DNA of 64,000 bases from positions 1-64,000 of the forward strand of contig JAKLEA010000018.1 in assembly GCA_022711755.1 (NCBI GenBank), written 5' to 3'. This DNA is from Planctomycetota bacterium (GTDB taxonomy: Bacteria; Planctomycetota; Brocadiia; SM23-32; JAKLEA01). Position 1 is the stretch's first letter; each line of letters starts with the position of its first letter. Made by a program: the position numbers and the translations under genes. This document shows, piece after piece, positions 1 through 8,008 of the stretch. The notes beneath the pieces were generated by a model. That model was not told the origin of the DNA. It saw nothing but the letters and a program-made list of their open reading frames with translations, and ran no database searches.

Positions 1-483
1 TTGTGGATGTCGGCATTTCGATTTCTCCGCTCAATTCTCCCCGGCATGAGCGCGTTCCGGACGGGGCAGATCCGTCGCCTCGTCTTTTGTCATTGTAGCG
101 CGCCTACGCAGGGGGGGAACAAGCCCGCAGTGCCGCGTAAAATGCGCGGCGACGCTACTTTGCTATTTGATTATATTACCGCCCCCCCCCCCTGGTTTGT
201 CAAGGCCGTTGCCGGGAATTTTCCGAGAAAATTCGGATACATCCGCCGGATGAAGGCATCAAGACGCTGCCGGAATTCGCCGCCGGAATTTTCCGCCATA
301 TCCGCGTGCGCAAAATCTACGATTTCGCACACCCCACCCCGGCTCCGCGCGCGCGCGGGCATGACGGCGCTCTGGAAGCGCGCTTGAGTATGTTCAGCGT
401 CAAGTGATCCGTTAAAATAGGACGCGATAGTGGAAGGGGGCCTATCATTGCCCCCTTCCGTCGCCTCAACAAGTGAGGCGCCA

Positions 484-536
484 CCTTCCCCCACGCTGCG
501 CGAAGCGAGGCGCTTCGCGCTTCGCGCGGGGGAAGG
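484..536. repeat. GC-rich inverted repeat, possible terminator or structural element
   Basis: The outer arms CCTTCCCCC (484-492) and GGGGGAAGG (528-536) are perfect complements. An inner pair, GCGCGAAGCG (498-507) and CGCTTCGCGC (511-520), forms a second stem. The right side is followed by only four Ts, so it is a weak terminator candidate on the plus strand. It may instead be one copy of a dispersed repeat; I see no second copy in this window. Confidence 0.5.
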
Positions 537-702
537 GAGATTTTCCAAAGCAATAGACAATAGCCGCATCGGAGGCGCTAAACACATATGCGCTTGGAAA
601 GCGCGCTTGGAAAGCGGGCTCAAGCGACCGAAGTCCATATATGGATCGTCGCGTCCAATCCTGCCCGGACCCATCCCATCAGAATCGAATGTCATCCCGC
701 TC

Positions 703-733
703 TTGACCGGATGGTCGTAAAGCCTGTTATAAT
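703..733 (+). promoter_or_regulatory. Sigma-70-like promoter for the isomerase-like operon
   Basis: TTGACC at 703-708 and a perfect TATAAT at 728-733 are separated by 19 bases. The -10 is preceded by TG plus one base, giving an extended -10, which can compensate for the long spacer. It lies about 50 bases before the ATG at 784. Confidence 0.55.
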
Positions 734-783
734 TACATCTATCTGATTCCGTTGTCGTTCCCCTCTGACGCGAGGAGAAGGCC

Positions 784-2259
784 ATGTGTGACGAACATTG
801 CATGTTGAGCGCGGGTTGCGCGCTCTCCCGCCGCCGTTTTATGAAATCGCTTTCGGCAAGCGCTCTCGGAATGCTTCTGTACAGGACCGTCGAGGACGCG
901 CCTGCCGCCGTGAACCTTGGCGAGACCATTGACCTCGCCGGCCTGCGTCCGAAGCCGCTCGTGAACATCATGAGCGCGACGGTTCGCATCAAGCCGCCTT
1001 ACTGGCTCGGCTGGCCGGGGACGTCCTACAACCTCGAAGGTTCGCGCCAGAAATACGACATGGCGTTCTCCGAGGCTGCGAAGGGGATGGGAGTGACGCT
1101 GGAGGATGCCCCGGAGCCGCTGGAAAGCGACGAGGCGATCAACGCATTTGTGAAGGCCGTCGAGGACAAGAAGCCGCACGCCGTGGTGGTCAAACTGCAG
1201 CACATGGGCAGTTGGCACTGGGCGGACAGAATCTCGCGGGCCGGCGTCCCGACGATTATTTTCGCCCCGGTCGGAACGGCCTTCACGGGGCACGTGCTTG
1301 AGATATCCAGGCGTCCGGGCGTTCGCGTGGTATCGTCTCTGGAAGCGTCCGGCGTGGCGCAGGCGATGCGCATGGTGCGGGCGAAGCGCCAGTTCGAGGA
1401 ATCGCGACTGCTTGTCGTGGCGGGGCAGAACAGGAGTGAAACGGTCCTTGAGCGCCTCGGCACAAAAATCCGCTACATCCCGCGCCGCAGTCTGCACGAG
1501 ATGTTCGAGCGGATGCCGGTCACGGACGAGATGCATGAGATAGCGTCCGAGCGCCGGAAATCCGCCGAAAGCATAGTTGAGCCAAGCGAAGAGGACACCG
1601 TCAACGCCGCGAGGAGTTTCGTGGCCGCAAAGCGACTGCTGCGCGACGAGCGCGCGAACGCCCTCACGACCGACTGCCTCGGCATGGTGACCGCGCGGGT
1701 CGTGCCGACCCCGCCCTGCATGGCGGCCTCGATGTTCCAGGACGCGGGGGTCACATACGGTTGCGAGGCGGATGTATTCGGCGCGATCTCGCTGATGTTC
1801 TCAAGCTACCTCTTCGACAAGCCGGGATTCATGAACGATCCCGTGCCGGAAACGGTCAAGAACCTGCTGATTGCCGCGCATTGCTCCTGCGGCGCGAAGC
1901 TCAACGGGTTGGCGGGTTCCGAGGAGCCGTTCATTCTGCGCAGCCATTCGGAATCCGATCTCGGCGTTTCGATGCAGGTGCTCTGGAAACCCGGCCAGCG
2001 AGTGACGCTCGTGCGATTCCAAGGTCCGAACGAGCTTATCCTCGATACCGGCACCGTCACCGGCAACGTTGACACCCCGCCGGCGGGCGGCTGCCGCACG
2101 AACTTCGAGATTCAGATGGACCGTGTCGAGGACGCCCGCGACGTTCTGGGCTTCCACCAGGTCGTCTTCTACGGCGACCATCGCCGCGACGTGGAGGACT
2201 TCTGCCAGATGTACGGCATTGACGTGGTCAACTCTCCCCAGAATTCGCCGAGGGGGTAA
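784..2259 (+). CDS. Tat-exported L-fucose/L-arabinose isomerase-like protein
   Basis: The 491-residue product carries a twin-arginine signal near residues 16-40 (SRRRFMKSLSASALGMLLY), so export in folded form is predicted. The rest resembles the FucI/AraA-type sugar isomerase fold found in many PVC-group genomes: an N-terminal Rossmann-like region and a C-terminal part with conserved Cys, His and Glu near residues 290-380 that could bind metal. Substrate and activity are unknown, and cytoplasmic isomerases are not normally exported, so a binding or periplasmic role is equally possible. The ATG is supported by GAGGAG 6-7 bases upstream. The next gene starts 5 bases after the stop, so the two form an operon. 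Confidence 0.7.
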   Translation: MCDEHCMLSAGCALSRRRFMKSLSASALGMLLYRTVEDAPAAVNLGETIDLAGLRPKPLVNIMSATVRIKPPYWLGWPGTSYNLEGSRQKYDMAFSEAAKGMGVTLEDAPEPLESDEAINAFVKAVEDKKPHAVVVKLQHMGSWHWADRISRAGVPTIIFAPVGTAFTGHVLEISRRPGVRVVSSLEASGVAQAMRMVRAKRQFEESRLLVVAGQNRSETVLERLGTKIRYIPRRSLHEMFERMPVTDEMHEIASERRKSAESIVEPSEEDTVNAARSFVAAKRLLRDERANALTTDCLGMVTARVVPTPPCMAASMFQDAGVTYGCEADVFGAISLMFSSYLFDKPGFMNDPVPETVKNLLIAAHCSCGAKLNGLAGSEEPFILRSHSESDLGVSMQVLWKPGQRVTLVRFQGPNELILDTGTVTGNVDTPPAGGCRTNFEIQMDRVEDARDVLGFHQVVFYGDHRRDVEDFCQMYGIDVVNSPQNSPRG

Positions 2260-2264
2260 TCAAG

Positions 2265-3947
2265 ATGAAAACAAGCGCCATCCTCCTGTCGGTCTTGACA
2301 TTGTTCACCGGACTTGTAGTCCGGGCGGGAATGGCTGACGAACTGATCGGCGTTCCGGACGCGCTGCCCACATCTGTGGACGCAAAAGGATATCTGCGCG
2401 AGGATTGGGGTGTTGCCGGCGTCTGCCTCGTCAAGCCGGAGGCTGCCTCGACAACACAGGAATACCACATCCAGCCGTCCCCGCGCGTCATTACCAGGGC
2501 TGTCGCCGGGCAGACGAGCCTGACGACAACAGCGTACCGCGCGCCCGTCTGGCCGCAGAGCGTTGACGTGCTTGAGGCGCGCCTGGCGAATGATTCCGAC
2601 GCGGAGACGGTCATCGAGTTCCGACTGGACATTCCGGAAACCGTCGGGATTGGCGAGCGTCTTGGCTCCGCCGGAGGGCGGGCCGCGCTGTCGCTTCCTG
2701 AAAATCCGCAGCCGATCCGGAAGATGCGGGAGTGGGGTTGCAACGGCGGCGCGATGGCCATGCCCGGCTGGGGCAGGCCGGATGTTGAATGCGACGCCGC
2801 GTTCAGGAACATCCGCGCCGGGATGGGCGGGGTTCCGATCATCTATTACCTCAATGTTCCCGCCGGAGCGTCAAAAACCGTCGTTCTGGGGCTGTGCGAG
2901 AGCCATTGGGCGGACGCCGGCAGAAGGCCGGTGACGCTTTACGTCGAGGGCGCTCCGAAGAGCGAGGTTGACGCCGTCGCGTCATGGGGCAGGCACAAGC
3001 CCGGATGCGTGGTATTCAACGCCCGGGACCTGAACGGCGACGGCAGGTTGCAGATCGTCTCCGCTCCGCATCCGGAGGCCCAGGATAAAAATCCGATTCT
3101 CAATGTGATATGGGTCTTTTCCCCGGACGTGTTCGTTGACGCGAAAGAAGTTCTGAAGGGCAACATGAACAAGGCGGCGGAGCGATACGTAGACGTCGGG
3201 GGAGAGAATGACCAGTTGCTCTATGAAGCCGGCGCGCTCAACTACAGTTTGAGCCTGCCGGCGAAATCGAGCCGGACGCTTGTTTTCCTGCTTGCTTGTG
3301 CGGGGGGCCATGTTCCGAATCCCGCAAAATCCGCCTGGACTCCGGTATCGCTTCAGAATGCGGCAGACGACGTGTGGGCGGATTTCTTTTCTCCGGGCAA
3401 AGAACCGATGACGGATGACGCGCAATCCACGCAACTCCGAAAAGAGCTTGCGGCAATCGTTATGAATCGAATTCAGGCCGACGGCTACTACGTCGGCATG
3501 GAACAACGTGGTTCCCTTGACACCTATTCACTGCCCTTTGCCGTCCGGGCGGCGATGAAGCTGGAGCAGGTCGGACACCATGCTGACGCCGGGGACATGC
3601 TGCGTTACCTCTGGGACAAGCCGGTCCCGCAGCCCCTGCAGGAACTGACCCAGAAGGAGGACGGGCAGTGGCGGGACGCAAAAGGCGAACCTGCTGCGCA
3701 CATTCTGGCGCTTCAAGCGCTGACCGAGCACGCGATCAGGAGCGATGACGCCGAATGGGCAGGACGCGCATGGCCTGCAATAAAGGCCGGGTGGGACTAC
3801 CTTATCGGCCACAAGGCGGACTTCGTTGCGGATGCCGAGTTACGAAAGGCGGCGGAGGCGGCGAAGGAGGGTTGCGCGAAGGTTGCGGAGATGGCCGGGG
3901 CCGCCGACGACGCGAAGGCAATCCGCAGTGTTCAGCTTGAGCCGTGA
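2265..3947 (+). CDS. Exported protein of probable carbohydrate metabolism, beta-sandwich plus helical domain
   Basis: The 560-residue product begins with a Sec signal peptide (residues 1-24). Residues about 30-390 are predicted beta-rich and contain a DLNGDGRLQ stretch. Residues about 400-520 are helical and recall part of an alpha/alpha-barrel glycosidase (YYVGMEQRGSLDTYSLPFA, then HILALQALTEHAIRS), but the barrel would be incomplete. I do not recognise a defined family. The gene lies 5 bases after the isomerase-like gene and is surely co-transcribed with it, so the pair may act on the same exported sugar substrate. The acidic, alanine-rich C-terminus ends normally, with no sign of truncation by frameshift. 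Confidence 0.65.
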   Translation: MKTSAILLSVLTLFTGLVVRAGMADELIGVPDALPTSVDAKGYLREDWGVAGVCLVKPEAASTTQEYHIQPSPRVITRAVAGQTSLTTTAYRAPVWPQSVDVLEARLANDSDAETVIEFRLDIPETVGIGERLGSAGGRAALSLPENPQPIRKMREWGCNGGAMAMPGWGRPDVECDAAFRNIRAGMGGVPIIYYLNVPAGASKTVVLGLCESHWADAGRRPVTLYVEGAPKSEVDAVASWGRHKPGCVVFNARDLNGDGRLQIVSAPHPEAQDKNPILNVIWVFSPDVFVDAKEVLKGNMNKAAERYVDVGGENDQLLYEAGALNYSLSLPAKSSRTLVFLLACAGGHVPNPAKSAWTPVSLQNAADDVWADFFSPGKEPMTDDAQSTQLRKELAAIVMNRIQADGYYVGMEQRGSLDTYSLPFAVRAAMKLEQVGHHADAGDMLRYLWDKPVPQPLQELTQKEDGQWRDAKGEPAAHILALQALTEHAIRSDDAEWAGRAWPAIKAGWDYLIGHKADFVADAELRKAAEAAKEGCAKVAEMAGAADDAKAIRSVQLEP

Positions 3948-4066
3948 TTTGCGGCACATTCAGCGCCGGCGGCGTTCTTGCCCGATGCTGTCCGGTCTGA
4001 TATCATTCCGCAAGATGAAAGGGCGTTTGTGGAAAATTTGCACAAACTGTAAGAGCGGAGCGCCGG

Positions 4067-5209
4067 ATGCCGACGACGACAGCGAAAATACAGGAAAATG
4101 ATTATCCGGACCTGAAAACAAAACAGGTTCCCTGGCCGCATCGCGTTCCGCGATTATTGTCCGGCAGGAACTGGATGGAATACGGCGAGAGTCTGAAGCG
4201 TTCGATCAATTCCGGCGATTATATATGCCCCCCCACCAGGGCGCTGGTCCGGCTGACGACGCGGTGCTGCGGCAAGTGTAACTATTGCAACTGGTGGGCG
4301 CACAAGGGCAACGATCTGCCTTTCGAGCAGATGGCCGACTTCCTGCGCCAGTTCGCCGCAATAGGCGGCAGGAATTGCAGCTTCTTCGGCGGCGAGACGC
4401 TGCTGCATCCGCAGATTATTGAGTTGGTCGAGCTCTGCCGAAAACTGGAAATCCGTTCCTGCATCGTTTCCAACGGGCTTCCGCTGACCCGTCCGATGCT
4501 TAAGGAACTGACAAACGCTGGACTTGATCTTTTCTTGTTGAGCATTGACAGCATACGTCCGGATGTTTATCCGAAGACGCGCGGGGTATCCTTCGACCGC
4601 ATCAAGCCAACGCTGGAGTTGCTGGAAGAGGACACCCCCGGAACGGACGTTCAGGTCGTGCTGGCATCGGTAGTGACGTCGCAAAATATTGATGACCCTC
4701 TACTTATGGCGGATTTCTGTCAGGAGCGCGACTGGGGTCTGTTCTTCCAGCCTGTTCACCGGGAAACAATCAGCCCGCCAATCAAAGAATGGCTCCGTCC
4801 CGACAATGAAGGCATCATGCGTATCAATGGAGCCATGGAGGAACTGTGTAAACGACGCGCTGACGGCGCTCCGCTTTGTGATCAGCCGGAATATTTGCGA
4901 TACATAGGCAACTTCTTCCGGAGTCCGTATCAACGCCTGGCCCCATGCCTTGCGGCGTGGCTATTCATATACCTGTATGACGACGGCGTTTGCTATCCGG
5001 GTTGCGGCATGGGCAAGCCGGGGGTACTGGGCAAGCAGACGCTCAAGGAGATCTGGGAATCGCGGTCTTTCCGGATATCGCGCTTCCGGATGAAGCACGG
5101 CCTGTGCCGCGGGTGTTGGTGGAACTGTCAGGTATCGGAAAGCATCTTCTGGGCAAAGCACATCGGCCTGCCGCTTGAAACGATCATCAAAGGTTCGCGC
5201 TGCAAGTAG
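4067..5209 (+). CDS. Radical SAM protein with SPASM-like C-terminal cluster domain
   Basis: The 380-residue product has the radical SAM CX3CX2C motif at Cys67, Cys71 and Cys74, followed by a GGE-type S-adenosylmethionine motif (FFGGETLLHPQI) near residues 104-115. The C-terminal 110 residues carry further cysteines in a SPASM/Twitch-like arrangement (GVCYPGCGMGKPG and later CRGCWWNC), implying at least one auxiliary iron-sulfur cluster. Family knowledge ties this architecture to peptide or protein modification and to sugar-derived cofactor chemistry, but the substrate cannot be read here. The ATG at 4067 has only a weak site (GCGGAG), and an internal ATG at 4175 is a possible alternative start. 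It converges with the amidohydrolase gene, 14 bases apart. Confidence 0.8.
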   Translation: MPTTTAKIQENDYPDLKTKQVPWPHRVPRLLSGRNWMEYGESLKRSINSGDYICPPTRALVRLTTRCCGKCNYCNWWAHKGNDLPFEQMADFLRQFAAIGGRNCSFFGGETLLHPQIIELVELCRKLEIRSCIVSNGLPLTRPMLKELTNAGLDLFLLSIDSIRPDVYPKTRGVSFDRIKPTLELLEEDTPGTDVQVVLASVVTSQNIDDPLLMADFCQERDWGLFFQPVHRETISPPIKEWLRPDNEGIMRINGAMEELCKRRADGAPLCDQPEYLRYIGNFFRSPYQRLAPCLAAWLFIYLYDDGVCYPGCGMGKPGVLGKQTLKEIWESRSFRISRFRMKHGLCRGCWWNCQVSESIFWAKHIGLPLETIIKGSRCK

Positions 5210-5223
5210 GTTGACGTCTTGCC

Positions 5224-6057
5224 TTATTTATCCAGTTTCAGCAATCGTCTTGCGTTTCCCGATGCTATTGCCGCCCGGATCGGCTCCGGCGCTTCCAGCG
5301 TCTTCATCCATGCAACGTGAGGCAGTTCCTGCCCGGCGCCCATGTAATCCGTCCCCCACAACAGTTTCGGGCTGTTGCGCAGCACGAACCCGGCGGTGAA
5401 TTCCGGATCGCGCGTCATGGCGTTATATCCGGAATACGCGGACAGGTCGGCATAAAGATTGGCGTATTGAGCCAGAAGGCGGTCAACAGCCCCGCCGGGC
5501 GCAATCGGGCCGGTCGGATATCCTCCCTGGCGGTCATCATTGCCGGAGATGGCGCTCCAGAATCCCGGGCCGTGCCCCACGAAGGCAACGTTTGGGAATT
5601 CCTTCAGGCAGGATTCCAGCCTCGGCAGTCCATAATCGTCGGAACAGTAGTTCCTCGATATCTCGAAAACCAGCGGCAGGCCGAGTTCATCGCACTTGGC
5701 GTAGATTGCCTTGTTCAGCGGGTGGTCGAAAGGAAGGTCATTGACGTGTTCGCCGAAACCCCTGCAGCCGTAACGCTTTACGAAGATTTCGGTAAGTTCC
5801 GCGGCCTTCGGGTAACGCGGGTCAACGCAGGCAAAAGCTATCAGGCGTTCGGGGTAAAGGTCGCGAGCGGCGACGGCATCTTCCGTAAGCAGGTATCCCC
5901 ATCCGCCCTCAGGGCTTTCAAGCGGAAGGATAACTCCGATTTCGATGCCTTCGCGATTCATGCGGTCAACTAACTGATGCGCGCTCAGGGAAGGCTTATG
6001 GGGATAAGATTCCCGGTACAGGTTGCCCATGTGGACGTGGAAATCAATCACTGGCAT
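5224..6057 (-). CDS. Amidohydrolase-family (amidohydrolase 2) metal-dependent hydrolase
   Basis: The 277-residue protein is a TIM-barrel metallohydrolase. It starts with the metal-binding HxH motif (DFHVHMG, His7 and His9), has a central GHGPGFW segment supplying another histidine, and ends with WGTDYMGAGQ, where the conserved Asp lies. This matches the decarboxylase/lactonase-like amidohydrolase 2 group. No signal peptide is visible, so it acts in the cytoplasm. A perfect AGGAGG stands 3 bases before the ATG. A strong promoter candidate lies at 6132-6160, giving a leader of about 70 bases. The reaction (hydrolysis or decarboxylation of a cyclic or aromatic acid) cannot be specified. Confidence 0.8.
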   Translation of the reverse strand: MPVIDFHVHMGNLYRESYPHKPSLSAHQLVDRMNREGIEIGVILPLESPEGGWGYLLTEDAVAARDLYPERLIAFACVDPRYPKAAELTEIFVKRYGCRGFGEHVNDLPFDHPLNKAIYAKCDELGLPLVFEISRNYCSDDYGLPRLESCLKEFPNVAFVGHGPGFWSAISGNDDRQGGYPTGPIAPGGAVDRLLAQYANLYADLSAYSGYNAMTRDPEFTAGFVLRNSPKLLWGTDYMGAGQELPHVAWMKTLEAPEPIRAAIASGNARRLLKLDK

Positions 6058-6131
6058 TTACCTCCTGAATACATTGGGTTTCAGGCGCGGCGCGGGGGGA
6101 GAGCGCAGGCCATGTTGTTCTTCCGGAACAC

Positions 6132-6160
6132 ATTAGAAGATCATGCCGACCATGTGTCAA
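6132..6160 (-). promoter_or_regulatory. Promoter of the amidohydrolase gene
   Basis: On the minus strand a perfect TTGACA (6160-6155) is followed after 17 bases by TCTAAT (6137-6132), five of six matches to the -10 consensus. The predicted leader is about 70 bases. Confidence 0.6.
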
Positions 6161-6273
6161 TGGCATCATATGAATACGCGTTGACCATATGCGTTTTCAT
6201 AGTGAAGACTTCAATCCAGGCGCGGAACAATAGCAAATTCTGGGCCAAATCTCTGGGAAATATTGAAAAACGC

Positions 6274-6302
6274 TTGCCAGGGCGGATGTGACCGGATATG
6301 AT
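6274..6302 (+). promoter_or_regulatory. Promoter of rpoN
   Basis: TTGCCA (6274-6279) and TATGAT (6297-6302) each match the consensus at five of six positions and are 17 bases apart. The rpoN ATG is about 60 bases downstream. Confidence 0.55.
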
Positions 6303-6363
6303 ATTTTCAGTGATTGAAGGGTGTTGTCAAATCGCGGTTTGAGAGTAGACTGATTGGCAGAAC

Positions 6364-7833
6364 ATGAAGCTTGAAGCGGGTTTACAACAGAGGATGGAGC
6401 AGCGGCTGACGCTTGCGCCGCAGATTATCCAATCCATCGAAATACTCCAACTTCCGCTCATGGAGCTACAGGGGAAGGTTCAGCAGGAACTTATCGAAAA
6501 TCCCATTCTTGAGGAGACGCCTTCCGCGCCGTCCGCCGAAGCTTCGGCTGAAGCGTCGGTTGGAGCCGTTGCGGATGGCGCTGATGCCGCTCCCGGCAAG
6601 ACTGAGAGGCAGGATGATTCTGCAGATGCAAAGAGGGAGTCGCTGCGGGACATGGTGGATTACTGGGATTCCGTGTCCCAGTTGCAGGGGGGATATCGTC
6701 GCAGTGAAGCGCCTGAGAAGGACGCTAAACTCGAGGCATTCGAGAATACTCCCGCCCCGCCGGAGACCCTCCGAGAGCATTTGATAAAACAACTGGCTCT
6801 GTTGCGTCTGAAGCAGGAAGTCCTCTGCGCAGCGGAGAACATAGCGGCAAATCTTGATGAGCGGGGATACCTTGCGTATCCCCTTGAGGAGATTATCGCA
6901 GCCATGGAAACGCCGGTTTCACCCGAGGTGGGCGAGGAGGCGTTACGCATCATTCAGAGTCTGGAGCCGAGAGGCGTCGGAGCCAGGAATCTGGGCGAAT
7001 GTCTGCTCATTCAACTGGACGTGGAACTGCCGGACTATGAGCTTTGCCGCAGGATCATCGCCGGGCATCTTGATGATCTGATGCAGAATCGTCTTCCAAA
7101 AGTCGCCAAGGACCTGGATGTTGATATTGACACACTGAAATCGAGCTTGGAGACAATCAGCCGACTAAATCCGAGGCCTTCTTCTTCATTCATCAGCGGC
7201 GAGGTCCAATACATTTCGCCTGACGTCGCAGTCGAGGAGGTTGACGGGAAGTTTGAGGTGATGGTGCAGGATGCCAGCCTGCCGCGTCTGGGATTCTGCG
7301 CTCATTATCTAAAGCAGTTGAGCCGCCCTGACCTTGACGAGCGGACGCGCGCTTACATGCAGAAGAAATTCGAAAGCGCGAAGCATCTTATCGAGGCTAT
7401 CGAGCAGAGACGCATGACGCTCCAGAAGGTTTCAACGACCATTGTCGAGCATCAGGAGGATTTCCTCCGCAAGGGCATACGCCACTTGAAACCGTTAAAA
7501 ATGCAGGAGGTTGCGGACGTGGTCGGGGTCCACGTAAGCACAGTCAGCCGGGCGATATCGAACAAGTACGTTCAGACGCCGCAGGGCGTCCTGCCGCTGC
7601 GGCAGTTCTTCACCGGCGGAACGCAGAATGCGGACGGCGGCGTGGAGAGCTGGGACGCTATTCGCGACAAACTGCAAGGCATAATTGACAAGGAGGACAA
7701 GGCCAATCCGCTGAGCGACGACGAGATTGCGGACATGCTCTCCAGTGGCGGGCTGGAAGTTGCGCGGCGCACGATTGCCAAGTATCGCAAGATTATGAAT
7801 ATACCTTCAAGCAGGCAGCGCAAACGATATTGA
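6364..7833 (+). CDS. rpoN: RNA polymerase sigma-54 factor RpoN
   Basis: The 489-residue product is a complete sigma-54 factor. The N-terminal region I is Gln/Leu-rich (LTLAPQIIQSIEILQLPLME, near residues 15-37) and contacts activators. An acidic, alanine-rich region II follows (about 55-110), then the core-binding region. The C-terminus carries the helix-turn-helix (MQEVADVVGVHVSTVSRAIS) and the RpoN box (ARRTIAKYRKIMNI), which reads the -24 element. It directs transcription from -24/-12 promoters and needs AAA+ activators, none of which is encoded in this window. No operon partners are visible (no hpf or pts genes follow), so the gene appears monocistronic. The start has no strong Shine-Dalgarno, but region I begins right at this ATG. 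Confidence 0.97.
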   Translation: MKLEAGLQQRMEQRLTLAPQIIQSIEILQLPLMELQGKVQQELIENPILEETPSAPSAEASAEASVGAVADGADAAPGKTERQDDSADAKRESLRDMVDYWDSVSQLQGGYRRSEAPEKDAKLEAFENTPAPPETLREHLIKQLALLRLKQEVLCAAENIAANLDERGYLAYPLEEIIAAMETPVSPEVGEEALRIIQSLEPRGVGARNLGECLLIQLDVELPDYELCRRIIAGHLDDLMQNRLPKVAKDLDVDIDTLKSSLETISRLNPRPSSSFISGEVQYISPDVAVEEVDGKFEVMVQDASLPRLGFCAHYLKQLSRPDLDERTRAYMQKKFESAKHLIEAIEQRRMTLQKVSTTIVEHQEDFLRKGIRHLKPLKMQEVADVVGVHVSTVSRAISNKYVQTPQGVLPLRQFFTGGTQNADGGVESWDAIRDKLQGIIDKEDKANPLSDDEIADMLSSGGLEVARRTIAKYRKIMNIPSSRQRKRY

Positions 7834-7901
7834 CGCGCTGCGCCGCAGGCAGCGGAATTGACATCTGCAATGTTGATTGCTGGATATGGCAAGCTTTGGC
7901 T

Positions 7902-7929
7902 TTGAATTCTGTGAATGACGTATTATCAT
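7902..7929 (+). promoter_or_regulatory. Promoter candidate for the LEPR-XLL surface protein
   Basis: TTGAAT (7902-7907) and TATCAT (7924-7929) are 16 bases apart. It lies about 80 bases before the GTG start chosen for the next gene. The fit is moderate. Confidence 0.35.
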
Positions 7930-8008
7930 AATCCGAACCGGGCGTTCATCAAGGATGCCGATCCCGTCAACAGCCTTGACGAAGCCGCGTCAGCGAGGAG
8001 GATCGCGC

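Larger units (their letters stand above)
1..783. other. Long non-coding stretch upstream of the first gene
   Basis: No convincing gene is seen in these 783 bases. Open frames exist on both strands, but they are low-complexity translations without a ribosome binding site. The stretch holds an 11-C tract at 182-192, a short alternating CG run near 340-356, a long GC-rich inverted repeat at 484-536 and a promoter candidate at 703-733. A gene beginning at base 16 and running leftward off the window is possible, since GGAG lies 8 bases before an ATG on the minus strand, but only five codons are visible. Confidence 0.6.
6058..6363. other. Divergent intergenic region with two promoters
   Basis: This region separates the amidohydrolase (minus strand) from rpoN (plus strand). 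It contains one sigma-70-like promoter for each direction, listed separately, and no ORF with a ribosome binding site. Nothing else is recognised in it. Confidence 0.7.

Noticed and set aside
171..992. A 273-codon minus-strand open frame overlapping the isomerase-like gene start
   Set aside because: It runs through the promoter and the poly-C tract, has no recognisable domain or ribosome site, and overlaps a gene with a clear Tat signal and Shine-Dalgarno.
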